Shown piece by piece: positions 7,674-16,898 of a stretch of DNA of 64,000 nucleotides. The stretch spans positions 62,001-126,000 of the IMG/VR virus record IMGVR_UViG_3300019850_000189; one strand, written 5' to 3'. The translations under genes were made by a program, and so were the position numbers. Numbering within the stretch: position 1 is the first letter of the stretch; every line of letters starts with the position of its first letter. The DNA is from a virus. The notes under the pieces were generated by a model. The model searched no databases and was not told where the DNA came from. It saw nothing but the letters and a program-made list of their open reading frames with translations.

Positions 7674-9725
7674 ATGAAAGTAAGAAAAAATGTTCGCAAC
7701 ATTAAAACAAATACAAAAGATTCAACCCCATTTACCATCAAAACATCCGGCAAGGCTTTTAAAATTCTCTCCGATAATCTTTATTCAGATAAACACGCGG
7801 CAATTATAAGAGAACTAAGCTGTAATGCTTATGATTCTCATATAGAGGCGAATAAAGAAAATGTTCCTTTTGAAATACACCTACCAACAAAATGGCAGCC
7901 CTGGTTATCCGTTAAAGATTACGGAGTTGGAATGTCCCATGAACAGATGCTGAATCTTTATACCTCTTATTTCGATTCGGATAAAACAGACACAAATGAA
8001 TTGACTGGTGTCTTAGGCCTTGGCTCAAAAAGCCCTTTTGCCTATACTGATGTTTTTACTGTTACATCTATTCATGGAGGTAAAAAGCGAATATACAGTT
8101 GTTTTATTGATAGTGACGGAACTCCTAACATAACTCTTATGGATGAATCCGATACAGATGATTGCAGTGGTGTTGAAGTCAAATTAACAGTTAAACCAAA
8201 TGATTTTGATGATTTTTCACGGAAAGCCGGCCATATACTATCTGTATTCAAGGTTAGACCCAAGGTGACAGGCCCAAAAGAATTCACTTATGACAAAGTA
8301 AAGACTATATTTTCAGGCAAGGACTGGAGTTTCAACAATAGCATAAGCCATGTACCTCGTGCTATTCAGGGGAATGTTTTTTATCCTATAAACTACGAAA
8401 GTGTTAAGGGCCAGCTCAATGATAAACAGCTGTTTGTGTTGCAAAATAGATTTGATATAAACTTTGATATAGGCGAGTTGGATGTTGCTGCGTCAAGGGA
8501 AGATCTGAGTTATGATAACATAACAAGCGAAAATATAAAAAATAAAGCGAAAAAAGTATATGATAGATTCCACAGTACGGTTACAAGGCATCTAAATAAA
8601 TGCAATACATTATGGGAAGCCAAATTGTATATTAAGAAAATCATAGGAAATATGTATTACCATACTGGGTTCAAGTTCTTTTATAAAGGAAAGGAAATTT
8701 TTGATAATGACTTTCAGGCCGGCCATGTGAATGGCGTCAAGATTATTTCATACTCCACGCAGTACAGCAATATTATAAAAAGAACGGATTTGTCACATGA
8801 ACCTTATATCAGAATAGCAGCCTCGGAAAGTAAGTGTTTTATAATTAATGATGAAGAAAGAAAAGGAATTTCCAAGGCAAGATATTTGGTCTCCACAGAT
8901 AGAAATGTAAGAATAGTTTATTTGATAGAGGGCGATCACAAAGCATTTTTTAATCTCATAGGCAATCCCCCTTATAAGATGGCATCTTCGATCCCAACAC
9001 CCCCCAAAATCACAGGCCTATATACGCGCGATAGTAAAAGAATATTTGCTCCCATTACGTATGGTCAGTTTGACAAAGGAAAATCTGTATATTATGATTC
9101 TATTAAGGAACAAAAAAGAATATTTTATATGGCCACGAAACATAATACTATATACGGTGGGGGAGAAAAGTTGAGCTTCGCCATGGTGAGAAATTATATA
9201 AAAACTGCGAAGCAATTAGGAATTATTAATAGTGATACAGTTGTTTATGGAATATCTACATTTAACATCAAGCGAAATAAATTGGAATCTCAAAAACAGT
9301 TCAAGGAATTTTTTGCATATACAAAAAAAAGGGTAATATCTAAGATCAATAAATTAAAAGATGAGATTTTAGAGCATAAAAAGATTGTCGCTAATTATGA
9401 ATATATAAAGCCCGATATCGAGCTCTGTAGAATCATGGGTAATGATGAAAATATTGCAACAGTGTTGCGCGGATCGAGATTCATAAAAATAAAGGAAGAA
9501 CACGATAATATAAAAAAATTGTATTATAAAAATGATGAGATCATTAATGCATTAATTAAAATGGTTACATTTTTCGGCCTAAACATTGATATCGACGTCC
9601 ATGATGATATTGAATTGATAACAGATAGATATCCGCTCTTAAAAATAATTGAGCATTGGAATATGCGTCGTAATTTTGATGAAATATGCGAATATATCAA
9701 GCTCGTGGATGATAACTTGAAATGA
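7674..9725 (+). CDS. rIIA-like GHKL ATPase
   Basis: 683 aa. The N-terminal 230 residues carry a GHKL ATP-binding fold: ELSCNAYDSH (N-box), DYGVGMS (G1) and GLGSKSPFAY (G2). This combination is typical of T4 rIIA and relatives, membrane-associated proteins that affect lysis timing and exclusion by prophages. The C-terminal 400 residues are divergent and Lys-rich. RBS AGGTGAT after promoter copy 2. The following gene overlaps its stop (ATGA), as rIIB follows rIIA in T4, but that gene is far too short for rIIB. Confidence 0.85.
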   Translation: MKVRKNVRNIKTNTKDSTPFTIKTSGKAFKILSDNLYSDKHAAIIRELSCNAYDSHIEANKENVPFEIHLPTKWQPWLSVKDYGVGMSHEQMLNLYTSYFDSDKTDTNELTGVLGLGSKSPFAYTDVFTVTSIHGGKKRIYSCFIDSDGTPNITLMDESDTDDCSGVEVKLTVKPNDFDDFSRKAGHILSVFKVRPKVTGPKEFTYDKVKTIFSGKDWSFNNSISHVPRAIQGNVFYPINYESVKGQLNDKQLFVLQNRFDINFDIGELDVAASREDLSYDNITSENIKNKAKKVYDRFHSTVTRHLNKCNTLWEAKLYIKKIIGNMYYHTGFKFFYKGKEIFDNDFQAGHVNGVKIISYSTQYSNIIKRTDLSHEPYIRIAASESKCFIINDEERKGISKARYLVSTDRNVRIVYLIEGDHKAFFNLIGNPPYKMASSIPTPPKITGLYTRDSKRIFAPITYGQFDKGKSVYYDSIKEQKRIFYMATKHNTIYGGGEKLSFAMVRNYIKTAKQLGIINSDTVVYGISTFNIKRNKLESQKQFKEFFAYTKKRVISKINKLKDEILEHKKIVANYEYIKPDIELCRIMGNDENIATVLRGSRFIKIKEEHDNIKKLYYKNDEIINALIKMVTFFGLNIDIDVHDDIELITDRYPLLKIIEHWNMRRNFDEICEYIKLVDDNLK

Positions 9726-9910
9726 AATACATTATAACAGAAAATTCAATTAATGTGTGTATCGGTAGTCGAACATTCATTTGCGATAACACCTATAAAT
9801 ATTTTGATGACATTAAAAAAGCCCTGGAGAGTGGCGGCCCAAAGTCAAAGATTATTCATTTATTTCGCAAACAAACTATAGCAGCAGCAAAAGCATTGTT
9901 AGTGAAATGA
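9722..9910 (+). CDS. Hypothetical protein, 62 aa
   Basis: ATGA overlap with the rIIA-like gene. The C-terminus has an AAAKALL helix. Its last 12 bases overlap the convergent endonuclease gene. It may be coupled to the ATPase; unknown role. Confidence 0.6.
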   Translation: MKYIITENSINVCIGSRTFICDNTYKYFDDIKKALESGGPKSKIIHLFRKQTIAAAKALLVK

Positions 9911-10645
9911 GAAGTCTCGTTCGCGAATTCTTATAAATTTAAAATCCGGAAAATACTTTTCTATCTCTTTTTGCCTTCTGACATCTTTTTCTAATAATTT
10001 TCCATCTTTATAATGCCTTTCTTCATCCCACTCCATGATGAGTTTTTTATCAAAATTTATATAATCTACCCAATACCCCAGCTCTTCTGTGTAGTATTCT
10101 CCTCCATTGGTGGCGTACTGACCGATAGTGTTGTTCAATCGATCGAATTTCTTGAAATACTCACAACCCCTTTTACTCCAGTTGGGAAATATTTGCGTTC
10201 CCTTCTTGTTGCTTATATATTTTATCATAGATATCCGCTTTTTTAGCCTAATATCTGCTTCTTTCTTACCATATATTTCTTTGTAGGTTTTGCCTTTCAT
10301 CCTTTTGGTAATATGGGGACATTTCTTGCCCATTTGAGCTCTTGATATGGCTTCTTTTGTTTTCTCTGACCGCCTTTTACCGTACATTGGGTGATTTGTT
10401 CCTGAGATGTCGAAATGATTTTCCTTTATTTTCCTACGGCTTTCTATTGTATGTTTCTTTTTATAAAAGTGGTTTAGTGGCCCCTTTGCTCTGCAAGATT
10501 TACACAAATCTTTGCCTGTTTTCTTTCTGATTATACTATTTTTGTAGTTTTTGACAATAGATACCCATTCTTTGCCACAATCATCGCATTTTAATACAAT
10601 TTTAGTTCTGCCGGCAGTGCCCTCTGAAAATGTTGTGAGTAACAT
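9899..10645 (-). CDS. Homing-type endonuclease with NUMOD3 repeats
   Basis: 248 aa. Order: CxxC...CxxC zinc ribbon (about 20-53), NUMOD3-like DNA-contact repeat (GTNHPMYGKRRSEKTKEAIS, about 82-101), then a nuclease core with DYINFDKKLIMEWDEERHY and FIRIRE, similar to very-short-patch-repair/EDxHD-type nucleases. Leftward against its neighbours, as expected of a mobile gene. A selfish free-standing endonuclease is the best call. Confidence 0.75.
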   Translation of the reverse strand: MLLTTFSEGTAGRTKIVLKCDDCGKEWVSIVKNYKNSIIRKKTGKDLCKSCRAKGPLNHFYKKKHTIESRRKIKENHFDISGTNHPMYGKRRSEKTKEAISRAQMGKKCPHITKRMKGKTYKEIYGKKEADIRLKKRISMIKYISNKKGTQIFPNWSKRGCEYFKKFDRLNNTIGQYATNGGEYYTEELGYWVDYINFDKKLIMEWDEERHYKDGKLLEKDVRRQKEIEKYFPDFKFIRIRERDFSFH

Positions 10646-10654
10646 AAAAAGTCC

Positions 10655-10683
10655 TTTACAATTATGCTTATATATGTTATCTT
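10655..10683 (+). promoter_or_regulatory. Sigma70-like promoter overlapping an ACATATATA motif
   Basis: TTTACA (10655), N17, TATCTT (10678), immediately followed by ACATATATA at 10684-10692. Both promoter classes are stacked ahead of the gene at 10709. Confidence 0.55.
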
Positions 10684-10708
10684 ACATATATACACTGTGG
10701 AGGACAAT

Positions 10709-11458
10709 ATGAATTACATTAATAAAGATTATAAGTCAGAAAGCTTTAAAAATCGTATTGAGGTATCTCTTGCAAACGTTTCAGTCTCTCCAAATGATGA
10801 ATTTAGATTGATTAAGACTAGCTACCAACCCTTCAATTGCGAGCTGTGTGGGCATGTTGGCTGCGTTTATCAGTTCACAATAGAAAATCTGAAAACCAAA
10901 AAACAGATTAATGTTGGCTCGGAGTGTATCTCGCACTTTAAAAATTCTGGTGTAGATATCAATCTTGCTATGGGACTTTTAAAAAGAGTACAGAAGACAG
11001 TTCTTAAAGCAAGAAAAGATATGAGGTTAGATATTGATAAGGGCGACTATGATAAGCTATCTATCGATAAAAAGAGAGATCTTACTCTCAAATATTTTAT
11101 GAGAGCTCAAGCAAAAGAATTACTTTTCGATGTTAGAATTGGCAAAGCCACTTTGTCAAGGCGACAGGTGAATGACATTTTGGATCTGGGTCTCGATAAG
11201 GAACTTAAGCGCGCACAGGATAGTGCTGATAGAATAAGAAAAGCAAAAGAGCAATTGGCGAGGCGCGCCGAGAGACATAAATGGCTTATGGATTATTCGG
11301 GTGATAATTTATTTATCAAAGGCTTAAAAAATGGCCTGCGACGATATAGTCACCTAACCGAGAAACAAGAAAAGTATCTACAGATCGTGATTAACCAAGA
11401 AAAAGCTAGAATTATTAGAGCAAAAAAAGCCGAGCAATATCATAAACTCGCTTTATAA
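10709..11458 (+). CDS. Zinc-ribbon, Lys-rich hypothetical protein
   Basis: About 249 aa from the ATG at 10709 (RBS GGAGGAC); an upstream in-frame ATG at 10664 lies before the promoter and is discounted. CELCGH-GC near residue 50 and a later Cys-His pair form a zinc site. The remainder is helical and basic and may bind nucleic acid. Similar zinc-start proteins occur in other large phages; function unknown. Confidence 0.7.
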   Translation: MNYINKDYKSESFKNRIEVSLANVSVSPNDEFRLIKTSYQPFNCELCGHVGCVYQFTIENLKTKKQINVGSECISHFKNSGVDINLAMGLLKRVQKTVLKARKDMRLDIDKGDYDKLSIDKKRDLTLKYFMRAQAKELLFDVRIGKATLSRRQVNDILDLGLDKELKRAQDSADRIRKAKEQLARRAERHKWLMDYSGDNLFIKGLKNGLRRYSHLTEKQEKYLQIVINQEKARIIRAKKAEQYHKLAL

Positions 11459-11541
11459 ACAGTATCACAATAAGGGATACATATCACATAAACAATCAAG
11501 AATTTTATATAACATATATAAATCTATAAGGAGTGAAAAAA

Positions 11542-11895
11542 ATGAGATCCATTGAAACAACAACAACATCATTAGGCGCTGATTATGATGGCATAACTGA
11601 TATCAGCCTTCGGCATCTCGAGCAATTTAGCAACAAAAAACTTGTTTCCGTGCGCATTACCCATGGTGATATTGACACAAAATGCGCATTCATATTCGAA
11701 GATATGACTTCTTATGTAGCTTCCGGTTTTGCCATAGGCTATGGCGGTGAGGGCCCTCATGGGCTTTGGAAAGCTATTCGCATGTGGCATCCGAACAAGA
11801 TCTCAGCTGATTTTTGGGAAACTGAAATACCAAAACTGCTTATTAACAAAAATTATACATGGACAGCTGATCATGGTTTTGAGGAAACAGTATAG
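11542..11895 (+). CDS. Hypothetical protein, 117 aa
   Basis: ATG at 11542 after GGAGTGAAAAA; an ACATATATA motif lies at 11512. Compact mixed alpha/beta protein with Trp-rich C-terminus, no known motif. Precedes the thymidylate synthase by one small gene. Confidence 0.65.
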   Translation: MRSIETTTTSLGADYDGITDISLRHLEQFSNKKLVSVRITHGDIDTKCAFIFEDMTSYVASGFAIGYGGEGPHGLWKAIRMWHPNKISADFWETEIPKLLINKNYTWTADHGFEETV

Positions 11896-11905
11896 AAGGA
11901 TTAAA

Positions 11906-11983
11906 ATGTTACATATAGGTTTATCTAAATATTTTACAGATTCAAAGAACACTTTTAAGAATTTGAAAGTTGGAGGTAAATAA
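11906..11983 (+). CDS. Small peptide, 25 aa
   Basis: ATG to TAA ending directly before the thymidylate synthase ATG (TAAATG). Its own RBS is weak (GAAGGATTAAA). It may serve as a coupling leader. Confidence 0.35.
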   Translation: MLHIGLSKYFTDSKNTFKNLKVGGK

Positions 11984-14137
11984 ATGTCTATTATTCCTGT
12001 TATATGCGTTCATGCCGCTACAATCGCTCAGGCTCATGAGAAAGCCTTAAAAGAATTATGGAAAAACGGCATTAGGATTAAAACTCAATATGATGGCCCT
12101 GAGGATCCTCCATCAATAGATGCTACTGCTAATATAACTATTGATGACCCATTGGCAGACCCTATGATTCATAAAGCTTTTCCAGGAGGGATCGAAGATT
12201 TACGCGAATACGTCATGGAACTGAGTGGTCTCAAGGATCATTGGGTGAGAAATATGAATGATGCAGATGATAAACGCTGGGAGTATACATATCATTCCAG
12301 ATTTGCGGATTGGGGCTCTCACTACGAATTGGTTTCCGGTAATCGCACAATAATTTCTCCTTTTGATGGTGAGATTGATCAGATTGATATAGTCGCTAAA
12401 AAACTGGCGCAATGCTCCTATACAAGAAGGGCACAGATGATAACATGGATGCCATATATGGATAATGATATCGAAGATCCGCCATGTTTCGCCGCGGGAA
12501 CTCTTGTATCTACACCATCTGGTCCCATTCGCATAGAAGAACTTCGCGAATCGGATAGTGTTTATGTATACGATTTATCAGCCGGAACATATTATATTAA
12601 TCAAGTGCGCAAACCGTTTAAGAAGAAGAGTGATTGTGTAAAAATAAGCACTCCGCATGCAAGTGCAGAGGTTTCTGAAGAACAATACATGTTCACAAAA
12701 GATGGTTGGATTATGGCTCGCGATTTGCAACCCGGAATGGAAATACGTATGCCAACAATTTGTACTGGCTCAGATGTGTCGGATAGTATGTTTGTTGGAT
12801 TTATGTTTGGGGATGGTTGGTTATCTAGTGGTTTTATTAATAGAAAAAACAGAAAAAAACCTATAAAACGTTGTCAAGTTTCATGCTCAATACATCCGGA
12901 ATCCAATGATTTATGGATAAAAGAATATTTTAATTATCATTCAAACAACAAGGTTCAAATATATGAACAGCGCACAAATAATAAAAAATACGGTATATGT
13001 GGTGTTTCAAAAACCGTATCTATTACAGATAGGAATTTATGGGAAAAATTGATTGATGCTGGTTGTCCTGTGGGTAGAAAAGGGGGGAAAGTTGGTTGGG
13101 ATATGAATGGCAAATCAGATGCTGATTGCAAGGATTTTTTGACTGGCATATTTTCGGCCGAAGGGAGTATTTCTTGGGCGGCGTCTGGTAATAGACCAAA
13201 TATATCTATCAGTATGAAATGGCCAGAAGCAATTAAATTGGTTAGAGAATTATTGAACAAATTTAACATACAACATAAATTTTATATAACATCAACAAAC
13301 GGTTTACATCAACTGCAAATAATGGGCCATGCTGCCATAGAAAAAGCATTAGAAACATTCGATTTTAGGTTGGATAGTAGAAAACAAGCTAAATTTATGT
13401 TGTTAAAAGCCAAGCTGATGAGTTCGAAGATGGCTTTGTTTGAGCGCGCTTCGCGCGTGCGCGAGGCACGCCGTCTAAAAAAGGAGGGAGCTACGCAGCG
13501 TAAATTGAGGGAAAGCATTAAAGGGTTTTATAATCGTTGGCTTGATGAAAGTTATGTCCCATCCTTCAGGTGGCAACCGATTCACGCCGATGAACAGACT
13601 CATAATTCAGTTTGGTCGCCTATTATCAGCAAGATATTCACCGGCTCTAAAGATGTTTATGACTTTGAGGTTGAGCACAAAGATCATGCCATCATTGCTA
13701 ATGGCTATGTGGCGCATAACTGTATACAATCATTATATTTTAGGATTACCGAAGAGATTACAGAAGATATGATGACAGTGTGGCATCTTCATACTAATGT
13801 GAGAATCAGGTCTAATGATGCCTGGGGAGCCTCCTTTATGAATTTGTTTGGTATTACAATGTTTGTTCGAGATGTAATAATCCCAAAAATTAATGAGTAT
13901 CGCGATGTGCCAAGTGAAATATACATGGCAAGATTAAATTGGCAGGCTGATTCATATCATATTTATGGAAAAGATATAAGTGATTTTAAAAAGAGATTCA
14001 TTGATAAGATTGGGATTCAACCACCAGAAAAAAGGTTTTATAATTTTTATGATCCACTTATACAGGAAATATACTCGGAGGCCGAAGAGAAAGTACTTAA
14101 AAAGATAGCGGACTATGACGCAACTCATCCAAGATAA
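11984..14137 (+). CDS. thyA: Thymidylate synthase (ThyA type) with homing intein
   Basis: 717 aa precursor; 305 aa after splicing. RBS GGAGGTAAATAA. The exteins carry family marks: RRAQMITWMP, then DPP|C at the splice junction supplying the catalytic Cys, RSNDAWGASFMN (dUMP-binding Asn) and SYHIYG (His/Tyr pair). It should methylate dUMP to dTMP with methylene-tetrahydrofolate. The retained Asn argues against a dCMP hydroxymethylase. The N-extein looks closer to archaeal-type synthases. The dCMP deaminase at 57488 would supply dUMP. Confidence 0.85.
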   Translation: MSIIPVICVHAATIAQAHEKALKELWKNGIRIKTQYDGPEDPPSIDATANITIDDPLADPMIHKAFPGGIEDLREYVMELSGLKDHWVRNMNDADDKRWEYTYHSRFADWGSHYELVSGNRTIISPFDGEIDQIDIVAKKLAQCSYTRRAQMITWMPYMDNDIEDPPCFAAGTLVSTPSGPIRIEELRESDSVYVYDLSAGTYYINQVRKPFKKKSDCVKISTPHASAEVSEEQYMFTKDGWIMARDLQPGMEIRMPTICTGSDVSDSMFVGFMFGDGWLSSGFINRKNRKKPIKRCQVSCSIHPESNDLWIKEYFNYHSNNKVQIYEQRTNNKKYGICGVSKTVSITDRNLWEKLIDAGCPVGRKGGKVGWDMNGKSDADCKDFLTGIFSAEGSISWAASGNRPNISISMKWPEAIKLVRELLNKFNIQHKFYITSTNGLHQLQIMGHAAIEKALETFDFRLDSRKQAKFMLLKAKLMSSKMALFERASRVREARRLKKEGATQRKLRESIKGFYNRWLDESYVPSFRWQPIHADEQTHNSVWSPIISKIFTGSKDVYDFEVEHKDHAIIANGYVAHNCIQSLYFRITEEITEDMMTVWHLHTNVRIRSNDAWGASFMNLFGITMFVRDVIIPKINEYRDVPSEIYMARLNWQADSYHIYGKDISDFKKRFIDKIGIQPPEKRFYNFYDPLIQEIYSEAEEKVLKKIADYDATHPR
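12485..13720 (+). mobile_element. Intein with LAGLIDADG endonuclease in thyA
   Basis: 412 codons. Starts CFAAGTLVSTPSG (catalytic Cys1), ends ANGYVAHN followed by Cys+1. The middle holds two LAGLIDADG-type motifs (FVGFMFGDGW and FLTGIFSAEG), so the homing endonuclease appears intact. Insertion is exactly before the synthase's catalytic Cys, so the unspliced enzyme lacks its nucleophile in place. Confidence 0.9.
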
Positions 14138-14157
14138 TATAAAATGTTGAGGCAATC

Positions 14158-14523
14158 ATGGATTATACAGATGATGTTGTGTGTCCGAGGTGTGGCTATG
14201 AAATGGCATCGCTAGAGCATGATGCTGGTGACGAAATTGGTGAGCTATATTGTTTGCTATGCGGGTTTGGCGCGCGGGTTTCTCTTAAGACTAGGAAAAT
14301 AAAAGAAGTGATATTAGAGCCACCTCTACAAATGATTAAGATATCCAAGATATTGCAAGGTATTCTTTCCACACTAGAAGAAGCTGATAATTTCTGGGAT
14401 TTTATATACAACTTTACATGGCTTGATAGTGTGTATGATAAGAAAAAGCTTAATGTCAACCGCGAAGTTAAAACGGCATTGTTAGGTCTCAGTACTGAGG
14501 GGCATATATTAAAAGCCGAATGA
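14158..14523 (+). CDS. Zinc-ribbon protein, 121 aa
   Basis: Starts with CPRC...CLLC, a four-Cys ribbon within the first 40 residues, followed by a helical domain. RBS TTGAGG. Overlaps the next gene by four bases (ATGA-like). Possibly nucleic-acid-binding; unknown. Confidence 0.65.
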   Translation: MDYTDDVVCPRCGYEMASLEHDAGDEIGELYCLLCGFGARVSLKTRKIKEVILEPPLQMIKISKILQGILSTLEEADNFWDFIYNFTWLDSVYDKKKLNVNREVKTALLGLSTEGHILKAE

Positions 14524-14795
14524 TGGACTACAAAAAAGATTTTTGTGAACATATAGATTGCCCAGAACATCCAAACCATTATGAACATAAAGATGGTTTG
14601 ATCTCACATGCAAATGAAGGCGATCATCTGCTTGGCACCACTATTGAAGACGTAATGCGCAATGCTACTCATGTTGTTATACAAATAAATGGCATTATAA
14701 TTCCCTTTGCCTGCTCCGTCTGTTCCAATCACAAAGAAATAGATATGGAGTCTCTCATGAAAAGAGAGGCAGCAAAAAAAGAGCTGAAGAAATGA
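14520..14795 (+). CDS. His/Cys-rich protein, 91 aa
   Basis: C-x4-C...H-x2-H near the N-terminus and CSVC later could form a zinc site; Lys-rich tail. Overlaps both neighbours by four bases in a tight three-gene unit ending in the Dam-like protein. Confidence 0.6.
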   Translation: MMDYKKDFCEHIDCPEHPNHYEHKDGLISHANEGDHLLGTTIEDVMRNATHVVIQINGIIIPFACSVCSNHKEIDMESLMKREAAKKELKK

Positions 14796-15640
14796 TAATA
14801 TCCCCATTAAAATGGAACGGTTCAAAGGCCAAGCTTATCGAGGCAATACTAGAGATAGTTCCACAACACTATAACAGATATTTTGAACCATTCATGGGCT
14901 CTGGATCTGTAATGCTCAATATAAATCCGCAGAAAGCTTACTGCTCCGATATAATAGAAGAGCCAATTAACACAATGCAAGTTATCAAAGATAAACCAGG
15001 CGAACTTATAAATGAATTTGTGAAATATGCATCTATTTTGTGGGAAGATAGCGGCCAGTTTTATTATGAAGCACGAAATGAATACAATAGAGACAAATAT
15101 TCTATGCCCGCAATAGACAAGGCGGCTGCCATTATGTTTCTCTTAAGGTCAGGTTTTAATGGATTAGTTCGTTTTAATAAGGATGGTTGTTGGGATGTTC
15201 CTTGGGGGAAACGTGGTACTAAGGATACTGGCAATCCAATATTCAACAGTGATTATGAGAAATTAATTCTTGAAACCAGCAATATATTAAATCAAGGTGA
15301 TAAACAATTTGTTGTTTGCTCATTTGAGCAAAGCATAGCACAAGCTCAGGAAGGCGATTTGGTGTATGCGAATCCTCATTTAAATACCGATTACAATTCG
15401 TATAGTGGTTATGATTGGACAAAAGAACAAGAAAAATTATTATATGATGAATTGCTGAAGGCCTCTGATAGAGGCGCAAAATTTATTCTGAGCAACGTTT
15501 ATATATACAAAGGCAAAAAAAATAAAAAGTTGCTTAAAATCTTCGGAAATTTTCACCACACTATTATAAATCATCAATATATTATGGGGCCCATGGGCCA
15601 TAAAAGGCCCTTGGTTTCAGAAATACTTATTTATAATTAA
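14792..15640 (+). CDS. Dam-like D12 adenine methylase with altered catalytic motif
   Basis: 282 aa, family length. Motif I EPFMGSGSVM (about 33-42) and the Dam-family AGFNG-like segment (RSGFNGLVRFN) are conserved. At motif IV, where DPPYLNTDYNSY is expected, the sequence reads NPHLNTDYNSY: Asp became Asn, one Pro is missing and Tyr became His. Methylation should be impaired; it may act only as a DNA-binding protein. ATGA overlap upstream. Confidence 0.8.
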   Translation: MIISPLKWNGSKAKLIEAILEIVPQHYNRYFEPFMGSGSVMLNINPQKAYCSDIIEEPINTMQVIKDKPGELINEFVKYASILWEDSGQFYYEARNEYNRDKYSMPAIDKAAAIMFLLRSGFNGLVRFNKDGCWDVPWGKRGTKDTGNPIFNSDYEKLILETSNILNQGDKQFVVCSFEQSIAQAQEGDLVYANPHLNTDYNSYSGYDWTKEQEKLLYDELLKASDRGAKFILSNVYIYKGKKNKKLLKIFGNFHHTIINHQYIMGPMGHKRPLVSEILIYN

Positions 15641-15642
15641 AA

Positions 15643-15651
15643 CACATATAT
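15643..15651 (+). promoter_or_regulatory. ACATATATA motif
   Basis: Seven bases separate the motif from the ATG at 15658-15659, leaving almost no leader. Either a short-leader promoter or an AT-rich RBS region. Confidence 0.35.
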
Positions 15652-15657
15652 AGCAAT

Positions 15658-16089
15658 ATGAAAAAAATATATACATTTTCTGGAAATTTCTGCTCAGAGG
15701 ACTTATCAAGGGATGTTCATTTGCCTATTCATAGATTTCCTAACTGTGTTTGGGATGATGATATAGATAGTCTTATGAAATATATACGTAGAGAGTCAGT
15801 AAAAATGACGGAATGGTCTATAAAAAATATTGGCTATTATCCCTCAATGGTGGTTCTCGATGGAATGATCAATACATTTAATATCAAGCATAACAAAATT
15901 GAAAGTAATATATGGCATGTTTTTTCTATACATTTGATCAATTTGAGGGAATGTGGAGACATATATAAAGGTAAATACGGGGTTGTTTCATTTGCTAAAA
16001 TGCAGAAACTTATTGAGAAAAACAACCTGGACAAAAAAACCCTAAAGATAAACAATAGAACTGTGGCAAAAGGAAAGAAAAGCAGATGA
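15658..16089 (+). CDS. Hypothetical protein, 143 aa
   Basis: No SD is obvious (AGCAAT before ATG). Basic C-terminus, Trp and Cys scattered, no family recognised. Followed by a tiny overlapping frame and a strong terminator. Confidence 0.65.
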   Translation: MKKIYTFSGNFCSEDLSRDVHLPIHRFPNCVWDDDIDSLMKYIRRESVKMTEWSIKNIGYYPSMVVLDGMINTFNIKHNKIESNIWHVFSIHLINLRECGDIYKGKYGVVSFAKMQKLIEKNNLDKKTLKINNRTVAKGKKSR

Positions 16090-16160
16090 TTATATTTTCT
16101 CTCACGACTATGAATACCAATAATACAGAAGATGATGAAGGTATGCTCATGAGGGAGTAA
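16086..16160 (+). CDS. Possible small peptide, 24 aa
   Basis: ATGA overlap with the upstream stop and a stop just before the terminator. Met- and Asp-rich. The overlap is the only support. Confidence 0.3.
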   Translation: MIIFSLTTMNTNNTEDDEGMLMRE

Positions 16161-16180
16161 TCGACTTGGTATCGTTGCAG

Positions 16181-16210
16181 CTCCCTCTTATTAAAAAGAG
16201 GGAGTTTTTT
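16181..16210 (+). terminator. Rho-independent terminator
   Basis: CTCCCTCTT and AAGAGGGAG form a 9-bp stem with an ATTAAAA-type loop, followed by TTTTTT. Ends the 14158-16160 unit. Confidence 0.85.
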
Positions 16211-16279
16211 GGCATATATGATTTCACTTTATAAATTGTTCTTTGACATACATATATATTATATAATAAGAGGCAAAAA

Positions 16280-16507
16280 ATGACTGTAAGATTCCGTAAT
16301 GTTCTTCACCGTATCAAAAATGAGGAAGAACTTTTCAAATTTTTTGAGAAAAATGCTAGATTTGTTTCTGAAGGAATTTATTATTGTGCCGGTATTTATG
16401 CCAATGACACAGCAGATCTATTTGAGGATCTCAAAAAAGCCTGGAAGAAGAACAAGAAAGAATACAAAGCTGGCTCAGCAAGAAAGTTGCTTGAAAATAT
16501 TGCTTAA
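16280..16507 (+). CDS. Hypothetical protein, 75 aa
   Basis: RBS AGAGGC. An ACATATATA motif lies at 16250. The protein is Lys-rich and ends SARKLLENIA; the same A-K-x-LL tail recurs in several small proteins of this phage. Role unknown. Confidence 0.65.
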   Translation: MTVRFRNVLHRIKNEEELFKFFEKNARFVSEGIYYCAGIYANDTADLFEDLKKAWKKNKKEYKAGSARKLLENIA

Positions 16508-16637
16508 GAAAACACATCAAGCAAAGAGACTTCTAAAATTTGTGTATTTTTTGTGGAGAACCTGAAGAAAGAAAATGACGAAGAGAAAGTGCGCTGTAAA
16601 CTTGTCCCCTTTGGAAGATATCAATAAAAGATTTAGC

Positions 16638-16709
16638 GGCCCCGTCGGCTAGTGGTTAGGCCGCCAGATTCTCAATCTGGAAATAGCAGTTCAATCCTGC
16701 TCGGGGCTA
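16638..16709 (+). tRNA. tRNA-Glu (CTC)
   Basis: Acceptor GGCCCCG/CGGGGCT, anticodon loop TTCTCAA in a 5-bp stem, T-loop TTCAATC. Here and in the other tRNAs of the window the 3' CCA is not encoded, so host CCA addition is needed. First gene of the array. Confidence 0.85.
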
Positions 16710-16791
16710 AAGAGTGGGGATGGAACAAGACCATCGGGAAAATTGAATGTCTATAGTTTCCGAGTGATAGGATGGATCAGAAAAAAATTAG

Positions 16792-16862
16792 GCCACCGTA
16801 GAATAATGGTAGTTCACTGGACCTTCAATCCAGAGATTCCGGATCATTACCGGCCGGTGGCA
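16792..16862 (+). tRNA. tRNA-Glu (TTC), C33
   Basis: Acceptor GCCACCG/CGGTGGC and anticodon stem CTGGA/TCCAG are perfect. Loop CCTTCAA has C at 33. The T-loop is unusual (ATCATTA; position 58 not A). Could be partly degenerate. Confidence 0.75.
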
Positions 16863-16868
16863 ATTTTC

Positions 16869-16898
16869 TTTACAAAAATGCTTTTTTCGAGGTATAAT
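16869..16898 (+). promoter_or_regulatory. Promoter TTTACA-N18-TATAAT
   Basis: The -10 lies seven bases before the ATG at 16905, so the nfo transcript would be leaderless or nearly so. Confidence 0.65.

Noticed and set aside
9722-9910. rIIB partner of the rIIA-like gene
   Set aside because: 62 aa is far too short and has no similarity to rIIB that I can see, only the same position.
11984-14137. dCMP hydroxymethylase instead of thymidylate synthase
   Set aside because: The dUMP-type Asn in the ASFMN segment is retained; hydroxymethylases usually have Asp there.
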